The notes under the pieces were generated by a model, which was given only the letters and a program-made list of their open reading frames with translations, had not been told where the DNA came from and did no database searches. The position numbers and the translations under genes are program-made. Shown piece by piece: positions 54,968 through 63,717 of a DNA stretch of 64,000 nucleotides (its first letter is position 1; each line of letters begins with the position of its first letter). This DNA is from Halorubrum californiense DSM 19288 (GTDB lineage Archaea; Halobacteriota; Halobacteria; Halobacteriales; Haloferacaceae). The DNA is taken from positions 61,530 to 125,529 of the forward strand of contig NZ_AOJK01000036.1 of assembly GCF_000336875.1 (NCBI RefSeq), written 5' to 3'.

Positions 54968-55501
54968 ATGCGCGTCACGCCGCAGACGGTCCGCGACGAA
55001 CACGCTTGGGTCCGCGACCGCGCCGACGTCGTCGTCCCGATACTCAACGACACCCGCGACCGCCTCGGCCGGCTCTTCGAGACGGACGTAGACGCGGTGG
55101 CGCCCGACGCGTACCGCCGCGAGGTCGACGCCGTCTTCGCCGACGGCGAGGTCGCCGTCAACGTCGCCGCCTGCGTCGCGCTCCTCCGCGACCTCGACGT
55201 GGCCGGCGACTACCCCGGGTTCGTCGTCGACGAGGTCCTCGGCCGGGAACTGGCGGCGACGATAGCGGGCGGCCGACCCCTCTCGCTGCTCGCGCAGGCG
55301 ACGTTCCACGTTGCCGACCTCTACGTGGACCGGGACGCCACGGCCGACGCGGACCGGGCCGGCGCCGGCACCGCCGGCGCGGACGACCTCGACGCCGCGC
55401 TCGCGGCGGGGTTCCAGACGCGGCTCCCGGGGTGGAACTGGCGGGAGGAAGAGAGCCCGTTCGCGGTCGACGCGGACGGTGACGCCGGTGATTCGGACTG
55501 A
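54968..55501 (+). CDS. Conserved haloarchaeal acidic protein, function unknown
   Basis: A 177-residue soluble protein. The first 100 residues are helical ('TPQTVRDEHAWVRDRADVVV', 'LNDTRDRLGRLFETDVDAVA', 'AACVALLRDLDVAGDYPGFV') and continue with 'LAATIAGGRPLSLLAQATFH'. A hypervariable Ala/Gly/Asp linker follows, then 'PGWNWREEESPF'. No catalytic motif is visible. The start at 54968 precedes the conserved-looking helix; upstream in-frame codons overlap the promoter. Confidence 0.6.
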   Translation: MRVTPQTVRDEHAWVRDRADVVVPILNDTRDRLGRLFETDVDAVAPDAYRREVDAVFADGEVAVNVAACVALLRDLDVAGDYPGFVVDEVLGRELAATIAGGRPLSLLAQATFHVADLYVDRDATADADRAGAGTAGADDLDAALAAGFQTRLPGWNWREEESPFAVDADGDAGDSD

Positions 55502-55507
55502 ACCGGA

Positions 55508-56374
55508 CTACGACGTGAAGTTCCTGACGAGCCGGTACGCCTTGTCGAGCAGCGCGTCGGGGAGGAAGCGCGCGAGGGCGCCGACGCGCGCGACGGTACC
55601 GGGCTGGACACGCGCCGGCGGTCGCGTCGCGCTCGCGGCGTCGTAGATGGCGTTCGCGACGAGTTCCGGTTCGACCGACCCGGGGCCGTCGCCGCCGATC
55701 AGCTGCGCGTCCTCGAACATCGCGTAGAACTCGTCGTACGCCTCGGTCCGCTCGATCCCCTCGCGCTCCTCGGGGTCGGCCTCCGACGCCGCGCGATCCG
55801 AGAAGTTCGTCTTCACGGGACCGGGCTCGACGACGACCACGTCGATCCCGAGGTCCGCGACCTCGTTGCGGAGCGCGTCCGACATCGCCTCCAGCGCGAA
55901 CTTCGAGCCGCTGTACACGCCGCCGCCGGGCATCGACACCCGGCCCGCGACCGACGAGACGTTGACGATGGTCCCGTCGCGCTCGCGGCGCATCGCGGGG
56001 AGGACCGCGCGGATCAGCCGGTGGGGGCCGTACACGTTCACGTCGAACTGGTCGTGGACGCGGTCCGTGGTGACGTCCTCGATCGGTCCGAACTGGCCGT
56101 AGCCGGCGTTGTTGATCAGGGCGTCGATCGCGCCCTCCTCGTCCAAGACGCGGTCCACGACGCGGTCGATGTCGTCCTGGTCGGTGACGTCCAGCGTGGC
56201 GAGTTCACAGCCCGCCTCGCCGAGCGCCTCGATGTCCGCCGGGTTCCGCGCGGTGGCGTACACGGTCCATCCCTCGTCGAGGAACGCGTGCGCCGCGGCG
56301 CGGCCGATGCCCGAGGAACAGCCGGTGATGAGTGCCGTCTTCTGCACGCCTCTCCGGTCAGTCTCCGACGGCAT
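55508..56374 (-). CDS. Short-chain dehydrogenase/reductase
   Basis: A 288-residue classical SDR. The cofactor loop is 'ALITGCSSGIGRAAAHAFLD' (TGxxxGIG), followed by 'YATARNPADIEALGEAG', the 'INNAGYG' motif, catalytic Ser in 'NVSSVAGRVSMPGGGVYSGS' and the YxxxK motif 'YSGSKFALEAMSDAL'. 'PGPVKTNF' closes the core. NADP preference is suggested by the Arg after 'TA'. Substrate unknown. The start at ATG 56374 fits the family length; the longer frame to 56719 is out of the psmA reading frame and not coding. Confidence 0.92.
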   Translation of the reverse strand: MPSETDRRGVQKTALITGCSSGIGRAAAHAFLDEGWTVYATARNPADIEALGEAGCELATLDVTDQDDIDRVVDRVLDEEGAIDALINNAGYGQFGPIEDVTTDRVHDQFDVNVYGPHRLIRAVLPAMRRERDGTIVNVSSVAGRVSMPGGGVYSGSKFALEAMSDALRNEVADLGIDVVVVEPGPVKTNFSDRAASEADPEEREGIERTEAYDEFYAMFEDAQLIGGDGPGSVEPELVANAIYDAASATRPPARVQPGTVARVGALARFLPDALLDKAYRLVRNFTS

Positions 56375-56427
56375 AACTCTCCCGACCGGCGGCGAAACGC
56401 CTCCGGCGGCCGGGAAGAAGAGGCGCG

Positions 56428-57201
56428 TTACTCCTCGTCGCTCTCGCCGTCGTCGGCCTCGTCCTCGTCGGTCGCGAGCAGGCCGCGCTCGTCGAGGACC
56501 GACTCGATCTCGTCGGTCGATTGCTCGGTGTACTGCGGGTCGTCGACGGTGATCGTGGCGACGCCGACGCCGTCGGGCGACAGTTCGCCGTCGTTCGACT
56601 GCGCGAGGGTGTCGAGCGCGAGCCCGACCGCCTCCTCGGTCGAGATGCCCTCCTCGTACTCCGCTTCGAGGTAGTCGCGGAGGTCGCTGCGGTCCGAGCC
56701 GATGGAGAGCGCCTGCCACTCGTAGGGGGTGCCCGAGGGGTCCGTCTCGAACAGGCGCGGCTCGCCGTTCTCGACGCCGCCGACGATCAGCGCGACGCCG
56801 AACGGGCGCGCGCCGCCGACCTGCGTGTACTGCTGGATGTGGTCGGTGATGTTCTTCGTCAGCGTCTCGATGCCGACCGGCTCGCCGTACCGGAGCTGGT
56901 TCACCTGCGCCTGCCGGCGCGCGAAGTCGATCAGCTGGCGGGCGTCGGCGACGTGGCCCGCGCTCGCGACGCCGACGTGGTCGTCGGCCTTGTGGAGCTT
57001 CTCGATGCTCTCCGGCTCCATGAGGGGGGAGCGGGCGCGCTTGTCGGCCGCGAGGACGACGCCGTCCTCGGCGCGGACGCCGACGCTCGCCGTCCCTCGC
57101 TTCACCGCCTCCCGGGCGTACTCGACCTGGTAGAGTCGGCCGTCCGGAGAGAAGATTGTGATGCCGCGGTCGTACGCCTGCTGTTGGGATTGTCCCTGCA
57201 T
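56428..57201 (-). CDS. psmA: Proteasome subunit alpha
   Basis: A 257-residue alpha-type 20S proteasome subunit, forming the gated outer rings of the protease. It has the alpha-specific N-terminal tail 'QAYDRGITIFSPDGRLYQVE' and 'YAREAVKRGTASVGVRAEDG', 'LAADKRARSPLMEPESIEKL' and 'DDHVGVASAGHVADARQLID'. No N-terminal catalytic threonine, as expected. The C-terminal 30 residues are acidic, as is usual in haloarchaea. It is the last gene of an operon with the RNase P protein genes, 4 bp after rnp2. Confidence 0.97.
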   Translation of the reverse strand: MQGQSQQQAYDRGITIFSPDGRLYQVEYAREAVKRGTASVGVRAEDGVVLAADKRARSPLMEPESIEKLHKADDHVGVASAGHVADARQLIDFARRQAQVNQLRYGEPVGIETLTKNITDHIQQYTQVGGARPFGVALIVGGVENGEPRLFETDPSGTPYEWQALSIGSDRSDLRDYLEAEYEEGISTEEAVGLALDTLAQSNDGELSPDGVGVATITVDDPQYTEQSTDEIESVLDERGLLATDEDEADDGESDEE

Positions 57202-57205
57202 GGTA

Positions 57206-57685
57206 TCACTCGGTGTCGAACGTCGTCGCGCCGACGCGCGCCGACTCGACCCGCAGGTCGCACGCGTCTCCGCGCGCGAATCCGGGCCGCTCGGCGCCCT
57301 CGAACGCGACGTCTCGCTGTGTCGAACTGGCGGTCGCGCGACCCATATATCTTTCTTCACAGGCACGCACCGTCCCCGAAATCCCGCGTACGCGGATTCC
57401 GACCGGCTCGCCGTCGACCTCGCTCACGCAGGCGACCGCCGCGCGCGCGTCGTCGACGTGCCCGTGTCTGACGCGGACGACGGCCTCGCCGGTCCCGTCC
57501 GCGTGCGCGAACGACAGGAGCGTGAGGTCGGCGTCGGCGCTGCCCGCGTCCCCGAGGAGGTTGCCGGCGCTGTACCACAGCGCGCGCTGGAACGCCCGCC
57601 GGCCGACCTCGGCGTCCGCCCACGACTCGATCCCGACCGCGAGGTAGCGCCACCGCGGCCGGAGGTGTTTGGGGAGGTGCTTCAC
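57206..57685 (-). CDS. rnp2: Ribonuclease P protein component 2 (Pop5)
   Basis: A 159-residue archaeal RNase P protein (Rpp14/Pop5 family) that helps cleave the 5' leader of precursor tRNAs together with the catalytic RNA. Features are 'LPKHLRPRWRYLAVGIESWA' at the N-terminus, 'FQRALWYSAGNLLGDAGSAD', 'LTLLSFAHADGTGEAVVRVR' and 'PVGIRVRGISGTVRACEERY'. GTG start at 57685. It is between the methyltransferase and psmA, with 7 and 4 bp gaps, so these genes are one operon. Confidence 0.94.
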   Translation of the reverse strand: MKHLPKHLRPRWRYLAVGIESWADAEVGRRAFQRALWYSAGNLLGDAGSADADLTLLSFAHADGTGEAVVRVRHGHVDDARAAVACVSEVDGEPVGIRVRGISGTVRACEERYMGRATASSTQRDVAFEGAERPGFARGDACDLRVESARVGATTFDTE

Positions 57686-57692
57686 GGCTGGA

Positions 57693-58316
57693 TCACGCCG
57701 GCAGCTCGCGGATCCGCTCCGCGACGATCACCGCCACTTGGTCGTGGACGCGCTCGACGGCCGTCACCGCGAACCCCTCCGCGGTGAACGCCTCGACCAG
57801 CGTCCCGACCGTCGCCGGGTCGTCGACATCGGGGGTGTAGAACGGCGCGTCGGGGTCCGGCTCCTCGAAGAAGGCGACGTCGCCGAGGACGATCCGACGG
57901 GCGCCAGTCTCGGCCATCACGCCGATGGCCTCGCGCTTCTCGTCGTCCGCGAGGTGGTGGAGCGCGAAGTTCGAGGTGACGACGTCGACCCGCTGGCCCG
58001 GGTCGAGCCGGGGGTCGCGGAACTCGCCGTACGCGAACTCGACGTCGTCGAGGCCGCGCTCCGTGGCCTTCCGACGCCCCTCTTCCATCATCCCCTCGCT
58101 GATGTCCCGCGCGAGGACGCGCTCGGCGTCCTCGGCGAGCGCGAGCGCGATGGCGCCGGTCCCGGCGCCCAGATCGAGGACGACATCGTCCGCGTCGGGC
58201 GCCGCGTGGTCGATCACGAGGCTCGCGCAGGCGTGGTACGCGTCACTCTTCGAGTCGTCGTACTCGGCCGCCTTCTCGGAGAACCGCTCGGCGTGCTCCT
58301 CAACCGTCTTCTTCAT
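57693..58316 (-). CDS. Class I SAM-dependent methyltransferase
   Basis: A 207-residue methyltransferase with a Rossmann-like fold. SAM motif I is 'VVLDLGAGTGAIALALAEDA', motif II lies near 'RVLARDISEGMMEEGR', and motif IV near 'VDVVTSNFALHHLADDEKRE'. It is embedded between rnp3 and rnp2, overlapping rnp3 by 17 bp, so a tRNA or RNase P-related substrate is possible; this is an inference from context. ATG at 58316 chosen; a GTG 9 bp upstream is an alternative start. Confidence 0.88.
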   Translation of the reverse strand: MKKTVEEHAERFSEKAAEYDDSKSDAYHACASLVIDHAAPDADDVVLDLGAGTGAIALALAEDAERVLARDISEGMMEEGRRKATERGLDDVEFAYGEFRDPRLDPGQRVDVVTSNFALHHLADDEKREAIGVMAETGARRIVLGDVAFFEEPDPDAPFYTPDVDDPATVGTLVEAFTAEGFAVTAVERVHDQVAVIVAERIRELPA

Positions 58317-59076
58317 ACCTGCCACGTCGGACCCCCGGCTCTATGAAGCCCTCGGAGCGCCGCTCCCGGTTGCGCTCGACGAGGTCGCCCCACGCTCGGA
58401 GCCCCTCGCGGACCGCCTCGGCGTCGAACCCGATCGCCTCGCCGGCCGCAACCAGTTCGCGTGGTGCCCGGAGTTCGAGGTGCGACCGCGCGTTCGCGCT
58501 CACGACGTACGGTGCGTCGTAGTGGGCGACGATCTCGCGCAGCTTCCGGAGGTCGGCGAGCGCGCGGACCCGCTTCCCGCCCGTGGCGCGCAGCGCCGGC
58601 CCGAAGTCGAACTCCACGCGGACGCCGTTGTCGCGCGCCGCCTTCGCGAGGACGTGGTTGAAGTCGCCGCCGCTCGCCATCGGCCGGACGAGCACGTCGA
58701 CGCGGGCCTGCTCGACCGCGAACCGGTTCAACGCGTCGTCGCCGCCGATCACGCAGACCACGCTTCGGTCCGACCGGTAGTTCCCGACCGCGCCCGAGGC
58801 GCTCGTCGGGTCGTCGGCGTCTATCTCGACCGCGTCGACGACGTCGATCCCGTACTCCTCGCTGAGCGCGGCCGGGTCGCGGACGGGACTCTCGTCGCGG
58901 GCCGCCGCGGTCGATCCGTCGCCGCCCGTCGCGGCCGATTCCTCCCCGCCGACGGCCGGATCCAGCGCGTCGCGCGTCCGCACCACGATCCCGTCGTAGC
59001 CGCGGCGAGCGGCGGTGGCGGCGTGGCGCGCGACGGTCGCCTCCCCGTCGGGGTAGGCGTGAACGGCCTCGTACAT
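58300..59076 (-). CDS. rnp3: Ribonuclease P protein component 3 (Rpp30)
   Basis: A 258-residue Rpp30 homologue with a TIM-barrel fold, part of archaeal RNase P. It contains 'AATAARRGYDGIVVRTRDAL', 'GIDVVDAVEIDADDPTSASG', 'GGDFNHVLAKAARDNGVRVE', 'FDFGPALRATGGKRVRALAD' and 'APYVVSANARSHLELRAPRE'. A poorly conserved acidic insert is present near residues 40-65. The start at 59076 gives 'MYEAVHAYPDGEATVARHA'. First gene of the operon that runs through the methyltransferase and rnp2 to psmA. Confidence 0.94.
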   Translation of the reverse strand: MYEAVHAYPDGEATVARHAATAARRGYDGIVVRTRDALDPAVGGEESAATGGDGSTAAARDESPVRDPAALSEEYGIDVVDAVEIDADDPTSASGAVGNYRSDRSVVCVIGGDDALNRFAVEQARVDVLVRPMASGGDFNHVLAKAARDNGVRVEFDFGPALRATGGKRVRALADLRKLREIVAHYDAPYVVSANARSHLELRAPRELVAAGEAIGFDAEAVREGLRAWGDLVERNRERRSEGFIEPGVRRGRYEEDG

Positions 59077-59199
59077 GGGGCCCCGTTTCGCGGCCGAGCG
59101 TATCGGCGTTGCGCTTTCGGGGTCGCGACGGCGCCCGTGTCCTGTCCCCTCGCCGCGTTCGCTTCCCTCCCATCGTCGACGCGACCGCGCCTCGCGTCG

Positions 59200-60027
59200 T
59201 CAGTCGTCTCCGACGGACTCCTCGTCCTTCTTCCAGTCGCGCCTGGCGTCCTCGCCCGTGAACCACGTCGCGATCCCGTCCGGGTCGTCCTCGAGGAAGG
59301 CGCGCCGCCGGCTCCACTCGACGGTCGCCTTCCCGAGCGCGATCGGGAGCAGGTACGGGAGGAGGAGGACCTCGACGCCGACCGCGTCGGCGACGGCGTC
59401 GAGCAGGCCGGGAGCGAGCGCCGCCTCGATCACGGCGATTCCGGCGGTCACCGAAACCCCCGTCAGTACCGCGACGACGAAGTAGAAGAAGACGACGCGC
59501 TGGGCGGCCTCGACGACCATGTACGGCGATTGCTCCTCGTAGGCGCGCTCCGCGAAGAACTCCCGGCGCACCTCCGCGACCTGCGCACCGCAGACGCTCA
59601 GCGTCGCCAGCCCGACCGTGGGCGTGAGGTACGAGAGCGCGTCCCAGCCGACAGGGAAGAGCGGGAACAACATGAACGCGAAGATCCCGAGCGACCGGCG
59701 GACGACGCGGAAGTTCCGGCGGTAGATCGGCGGGAGCCACGAGACGAGCCGGATCGGCTCCGGATCGCGCTCCCACACTTCGTCGCGCTCGGCGTCCTCG
59801 TCGTAGCCCGTGATGTAGAACGAGCGGTCTTCGAGTCGGATCGGTCGCTCGGCGAACATCGCGGCGGCGGCGTGGGCCACCACCAAGACGGCGACCTCGA
59901 TCCAGTACACCGCGAGCAGTTCGCCGACGCGCCAGCCGAATCCGACGACACCGGCGAGCGGGAGGAGGTTCGTCGCGGCCACGAGCGCGAGGGCGGATCG
60001 ACTCCCTGCGGGAGGGCGGGGCTTCAT
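59200..60027 (-). CDS. DUF6498 family membrane protein
   Basis: A 275-residue membrane protein. It has a helical hairpin at the N-terminus ('ALVAATNLLPLAGVVGFGWR', 'LLAVYWIEVAVLVVAHAAAA'), a soluble insert ('GYDEDAERDEVWERDPEPIR'), and four more helices ('SLGIFAFMLFPLFPVGWDAL', 'VVFFYFVVAVLTGVSVTAGI', and a C-terminal pair). The C-terminus is acidic and soluble. It matches my recollection of the DUF6498-type family, function unknown. Start at ATG 60027. Confidence 0.7.
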   Translation of the reverse strand: MKPRPPAGSRSALALVAATNLLPLAGVVGFGWRVGELLAVYWIEVAVLVVAHAAAAMFAERPIRLEDRSFYITGYDEDAERDEVWERDPEPIRLVSWLPPIYRRNFRVVRRSLGIFAFMLFPLFPVGWDALSYLTPTVGLATLSVCGAQVAEVRREFFAERAYEEQSPYMVVEAAQRVVFFYFVVAVLTGVSVTAGIAVIEAALAPGLLDAVADAVGVEVLLLPYLLPIALGKATVEWSRRRAFLEDDPDGIATWFTGEDARRDWKKDEESVGDD

Positions 60028-60108
60028 CGGTCGAGTCCACGGGGTCGCGAGAGGTAAAACTCTCGTCGCACCCCGGCCGCTTTTGCCTGCCCGACGGAAG
60101 GGACGCGT

Positions 60109-60393
60109 ATGCCCGCCGACTTACAGGAGAAGACGGACCGCTACGAGCGGATGCTCGCGGACGCGCTGGCGGTCGCGGAGCCGCGTCCGCCGGCCGACAC
60201 GCCGCTGGGCGAGGCCGCGGCCGACGTGACCGAGATGGCCGAGTCGTACCTCGACGACGGTCGACACTTCCGCGACGACGGCGACCCGGTGAACGCGCTC
60301 GCATCCTACTCGTACGGCTACGGCTGGCTCGACGCCGGGGTCAGGCTCGGGCTGTTCGCGGTGCCCGACGACACGGAGCTGTTCACGACGTGA
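60109..60393 (+). CDS. DUF357 family protein
   Basis: A 94-residue helical protein of the DUF357 family, widespread in archaea and without a defined role. It has the family pattern 'KTDRYERMLADALAVAEPRP', 'AADVTEMAESYLDDGRHFRD' and the conserved 'VNALASYSYGYGWLDAGVRL'. It starts at ATG 60109, about 25 bp after an AT-poor region with 'cttttgcc'. Confidence 0.88.
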   Translation: MPADLQEKTDRYERMLADALAVAEPRPPADTPLGEAAADVTEMAESYLDDGRHFRDDGDPVNALASYSYGYGWLDAGVRLGLFAVPDDTELFTT

Positions 60394-60484
60394 GGGCCGG
60401 GCCGACCCGGCGCTCGCGCTCGGCGCGCGCCCGCGAGACCGGAGCGAGGGACGCGCTTAAGCGGTGACGGCCGCGACTGACGGC

Positions 60485-61603
60485 ATGGACGAACTCGCGG
60501 ACCTGACCGAGCGGCTCGTCTCGATCCCCTCCCACGAGGACGAGACGGCCGCCGGCGACGCCATCGAGGAGTGGCTGCGCGCGGAGACCGACGCGAGGGT
60601 CGAACGCGACGACGCCGGTAACGTCCTCGCGTTCGCGGGCGCGACCGACGACCCCGCCGCCGACTCGCTCGCCCTCGTCGGCCACCACGACGTCGTGCCG
60701 CCGGCGCCCCAGCAGACGACGGGCGAGGGGCTCGACGGCGAGTACGTCGTGGAACGCCGCGAGGGACGTATCTACGGCCGCGGCACCGCCGACATGAAGG
60801 GGTCGGTCGCGGCCGCGATGCTCGCGTTCCGGGACGCGACGCCGCCCGCTGACCGCGAACTGATATTCGCCTCGTTCGTCGGCGAGGAGGTCGGCGGCGA
60901 GGGCGCGCGGCACGCGATCGACGCCGGGTTCGCGCCGGACCGCGCGGTCGTCGCCGAGGGGTCGACGGACTACTCGAAGCCGGGCGTCACTGACGTCGTC
61001 GTCGCCCACCGCGGACGGCGGGGGTCGCGGCTCGTCGCGCACGGGGAAGCCGCGCACGCTTCCGAGCCGGAGGCGGGCGAGAACGCCATCTATCGGGCCT
61101 GCGACGCCATCGACGGCGTGCGGGAACTCGACACGCCGCGGGCGACGGTCTTGGGGAACGACGTGTCGGGGTCGCTCGCGGTCACCGTCGTCGACGGCGG
61201 TGACACGTGGAACGTGATCCCGGAGCGCTGCGAGGCGACGGTCGACGAGCGAACCGTCCCCGGCGGCTACGCCGACCTGTCGGGCGTCGCCGACTCGGTG
61301 CCGGGCGTCGAACTCGTCGTCGATCAGGACCTCCCGCCGATGGCCTGCGGTGACGCCGCGTTCGCCGACGCCGCGCTCGACGTCGCCCGCGCGGTCCACG
61401 ACGAGCGCGGCCTCGACGCGCCCGACCACGTCACCAAGCCGCACGCGACCGACGCGGGATGGCTCGCGGAGGCCGGGACGGAGTGTCTGGTCTGCGGCGC
61501 CTCCGAGCCGGGGGAGGCCCACACCGACACCGAGAGCGCGAGCCTCGACGTTCTCGACCGCTGTTACCGGATCTACGCCGGGATCGCCGAGCGGGAACTG
61601 TAG
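60485..61603 (+). CDS. M20 peptidase, DapE/ArgE-like deacylase
   Basis: A 372-residue zinc aminoacylase-type hydrolase. Metal and catalytic motifs: 'ALVGHHDVVPP' (metal His and catalytic Asp), 'IYGRGTADMKGSVAAAM' (bridging Asp), 'FASFVGEEVGGEGARHAI' (catalytic Glu and metal Glu), and 'TKPHATDAGWLAEAG'; the final metal ligand His is expected in 'PGEAHTDTESASLD'. The dimerisation domain contains 'RRGSRLVAHGEAAHASEPEA'. It may act as succinyl-diaminopimelate desuccinylase or in lysine/arginine synthesis; substrate uncertain. The ATG at 60485 is preferred over the upstream GTG at 60464; a TATA-like 'cttaag' is about 30 bp upstream. Confidence 0.88.
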   Translation: MDELADLTERLVSIPSHEDETAAGDAIEEWLRAETDARVERDDAGNVLAFAGATDDPAADSLALVGHHDVVPPAPQQTTGEGLDGEYVVERREGRIYGRGTADMKGSVAAAMLAFRDATPPADRELIFASFVGEEVGGEGARHAIDAGFAPDRAVVAEGSTDYSKPGVTDVVVAHRGRRGSRLVAHGEAAHASEPEAGENAIYRACDAIDGVRELDTPRATVLGNDVSGSLAVTVVDGGDTWNVIPERCEATVDERTVPGGYADLSGVADSVPGVELVVDQDLPPMACGDAAFADAALDVARAVHDERGLDAPDHVTKPHATDAGWLAEAGTECLVCGASEPGEAHTDTESASLDVLDRCYRIYAGIAEREL

Positions 61604-61725
61604 CGGTCTCTGAGGGAGTCGCGGTCGGCGCCGCTGTGTCTCGCGTTCGGCGGCCGCCGGTCGGGCCCGACGAACGCGTCACGCGGCGGCCCGCGGCCGT
61701 CTCGCGCGACCCCGTATGGAAGGGG

Positions 61726-61733
61726 TTTTATGC
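61726..61733 (+). promoter_or_regulatory. TATA box of the rpl39e operon
   Basis: TTTTATGC lies 25-32 bp before the rpl39e ATG; the three genes that follow have no gaps, so this single promoter probably serves all. Confidence 0.5.
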
Positions 61734-61757
61734 GCTCCGCGGAAAGTGTGCGCCACT

Positions 61758-61910
61758 ATGGGAGACAAGTCGAAGGCTCAAAAGAAGCGTCTGGCGAAGG
61801 CGGAGCGCCAGAACACCCGCGTCCCCGCGTGGGTCATGATGAAGACGGACATGAACGTGACGCGAAACCCCAAGCGGCGCAACTGGCGCCGGAACGACCT
61901 GGACGAGTAA
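61758..61910 (+). CDS. rpl39e: Large-subunit ribosomal protein L39e
   Basis: A 50-residue, very basic ribosomal protein found near the exit tunnel in archaea and eukaryotes. Sequence features: '[20 protein letters not shown]', 'VPAWVMMKT' and '[12 protein letters not shown]', all matching L39e. Length is normal. Its stop touches the next start codon (taa then atg), so rpl31e is directly coupled. Confidence 0.97.
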
Positions 61911-62189
61911 ATGTCGACGAACGACTTCGAGGAGCGCGTCGTCACCGTCCCGCTCCGCGACGCGAAGGACAAGCCCGTCCAGCAGCGCGCCGACTACGCC
62001 ATGAAGATCACGCGCCAGCACCTCGCGAAGCACTTCTCCGTCGACGAGGACGACGTGATCATCGACGGCTCCGTCAACGAGGCCGTCTGGAAGAACGGGC
62101 GACAGAACCCGCCCAGCACGGTGCGGGTCCGCGCGGCTCGGTTCGTCGAGGACGGCGAGCCGGTCGTCGAGGCCGAACACGCCGAGTAA
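61911..62189 (+). CDS. rpl31e: Large-subunit ribosomal protein L31e
   Basis: A 92-residue ribosomal protein. It contains '[20 protein letters not shown]', '[20 protein letters not shown]' and '[20 protein letters not shown]', typical of haloarchaeal L31e. It follows rpl39e with no gap and is followed by the eif6 GTG start after one base. Confidence 0.97.
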   Translation: MSTNDFEERVVTVPLRDAKDKPVQQRADYAMKITRQHLAKHFSVDEDDVIIDGSVNEAVWKNGRQNPPSTVRVRAARFVEDGEPVVEAEHAE

Positions 62190-62190
62190 C

Positions 62191-62856
62191 GTGTTACGGG
62201 CGACCTTCACCGGCTCGTCGTACGTGGGCGTGTTCGCCCGCGCCGTCGACGACCTCCTGCTGGTCCGACCGGACGTCGACGAGGAACTCGCCGAGGACCT
62301 CGGGACGGAACTCGGCGCAGAGCCGCTGCTGACGACGGTCGGGAGGTCCAACACGGTCGGCGCGCTCGCGACGGGCAACGAGAGCGGTATCCTCGTCTCT
62401 TCGCGCGCGACCGAGCGCGAGAAGGACCGCATCGCCGACGCCGCCGGGACGCCGGTCCACGAACTGCCGGGCGAGATCAACGCCGCCGGCAACGTCGTCC
62501 TCGCGAACGACTACGGCGCGTACGTCCACCCGGACCTCTCGCGCGAGTCGGTCCAGACGATCAAAGACGCGCTCGACGTCCCCGTAACCCGAGGTGACCT
62601 CGGCGACGTCCGCACGGTCGGCACGGCGGCGGTCGCCAACAACACGGGCGTGCTCTGTCACCCGCAGTCGACGGAGTCGGAGCTTCAGGCGGTCGAGGAC
62701 GCGCTCGACGTCCGCGCCGACCTCGGCACCGTCAACTACGGCGCGCCGCTCGTCGGCTCCGGCCTCGTCGCCACCGACGAGGGGTACGTCGTCGGCGGGG
62801 ACACGACCGGTCCGGAACTCGGCCGCATCGAGGAGACGCTGGGCTACATCGACTGA
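62191..62856 (+). CDS. eif6: Translation initiation factor aIF6
   Basis: A 221-residue ribosome anti-association factor that binds the large subunit and prevents premature joining. The five-fold pseudosymmetric repeat is visible: '[20 protein letters not shown]', '[20 protein letters not shown]', '[20 protein letters not shown]', '[20 protein letters not shown]' and '[20 protein letters not shown]'. GTG start immediately after rpl31e, so it is co-translated with the ribosomal proteins. Confidence 0.96.
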   Translation: MLRATFTGSSYVGVFARAVDDLLLVRPDVDEELAEDLGTELGAEPLLTTVGRSNTVGALATGNESGILVSSRATEREKDRIADAAGTPVHELPGEINAAGNVVLANDYGAYVHPDLSRESVQTIKDALDVPVTRGDLGDVRTVGTAAVANNTGVLCHPQSTESELQAVEDALDVRADLGTVNYGAPLVGSGLVATDEGYVVGGDTTGPELGRIEETLGYID

Positions 62857-62928
62857 GCCCCCTTCTTCTCGCCCGAGCCGGCTGTTCTCCTCGGTTGAGC
62901 CGCCCGCTTTCCTCCGCGTACTCTCACA

Positions 62929-62936
62929 TTTAAAGG
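62929..62936 (+). promoter_or_regulatory. TATA box of the ABC exporter genes
   Basis: tttaaagg starts 30 bp before the ATG at 62959, the right distance for a leaderless transcript, so the exporter genes have their own promoter separate from the eif6 operon. Confidence 0.55.
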
Positions 62937-62958
62937 CCGCAGCGGAGTTGGGGGCGGT

Positions 62959-63711
62959 ATGCCCGCTATCGAGTGTCGCGGCCTCTCCAAGTACTACGGC
63001 GACGTCCGAGGGATCGAAGACGTCTCCTTCAGCGTCGACGACGGCGAGGTGTTCGGCTTCCTCGGCCCGAACGGCGCGGGGAAGACGACGGCGATCCGAA
63101 CGCTGCTGGGATTCCTGTCGCCGACGAGCGGCGGCGCGACGCTGCTCGGCCGCGACGCGACCGACCCGGTGGAATCGCGTCGCGCCCGCGAGCGGATCGG
63201 GTTCCTCCCCGGGGACCCGGGACTCGACCGCGACCGCACCGCGGGAGCGTTCCTCGACCACCAAGCGGCGCTGCGCGGCGAGTCGAGCCGCATCGCCGAC
63301 CTCTCACGGGGGAACCGGCAGAAAGTGGCGCTGGTGGCGGCGTTCATACACGACCCGGACCTGCTGTTGCTCGACGAGCCGACCTCCGGGCTCGACCCGC
63401 TGCTTCAAGAAGAGTTCGCCGCCTTGGTGCGCGAACGAGTCGACGACGGGGCGAGCGTCCTGCTCTCGTCGCACGTCCTCGGCGAGGTGGCCGCGCTGTG
63501 TGACCGCGTCGGCGTCCTCCGACAGGGCCATCTCGTCGCGGTCGAGTCCGTCTCCGAACTGCGGTCCCGAGGCGGGAAGCAGGTCCGCGTCCGCGTCGCG
63601 GAGGACGTCGAGCGCGCCGACTTCGAGGTCCGTGGGATCATGAACCTCCGCGTCGGCGACACCGTCTCGTTCACGTGGACCGGCGGAGTCGCCCGCGGGG
63701 TCGGGGGGTGA
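62959..63711 (+). CDS. ABC-2 type exporter ATPase, possibly incomplete
   Basis: A 250-residue ABC ATPase. Walker A 'FLGPNGAGKTTAIRTLLGFL', Walker B 'LLLLDEPTSGLDPLLQEEFA' and switch His in 'VLLSSHVLGEVAAL' are present. The signature region is 'RIADLSRGNRQKVALVAAF', where LSRGN replaces LSGGQ, as in many drug-export ATPases. Between 'FLDHQAALRGES' and 'RIADLSRGN' about 15-20 residues of the usual helical segment appear to be missing. The C-terminus stops at 'TGGVARGVGG' without the usual regulatory end with the 'EDVF' motif. Family members are about 300 residues. It pairs with the permease gene 6 bp downstream. Activity is uncertain. Confidence 0.8.
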   Translation: MPAIECRGLSKYYGDVRGIEDVSFSVDDGEVFGFLGPNGAGKTTAIRTLLGFLSPTSGGATLLGRDATDPVESRRARERIGFLPGDPGLDRDRTAGAFLDHQAALRGESSRIADLSRGNRQKVALVAAFIHDPDLLLLDEPTSGLDPLLQEEFAALVRERVDDGASVLLSSHVLGEVAALCDRVGVLRQGHLVAVESVSELRSRGGKQVRVRVAEDVERADFEVRGIMNLRVGDTVSFTWTGGVARGVGG

Positions 63712-63717
63712 CGCCCG

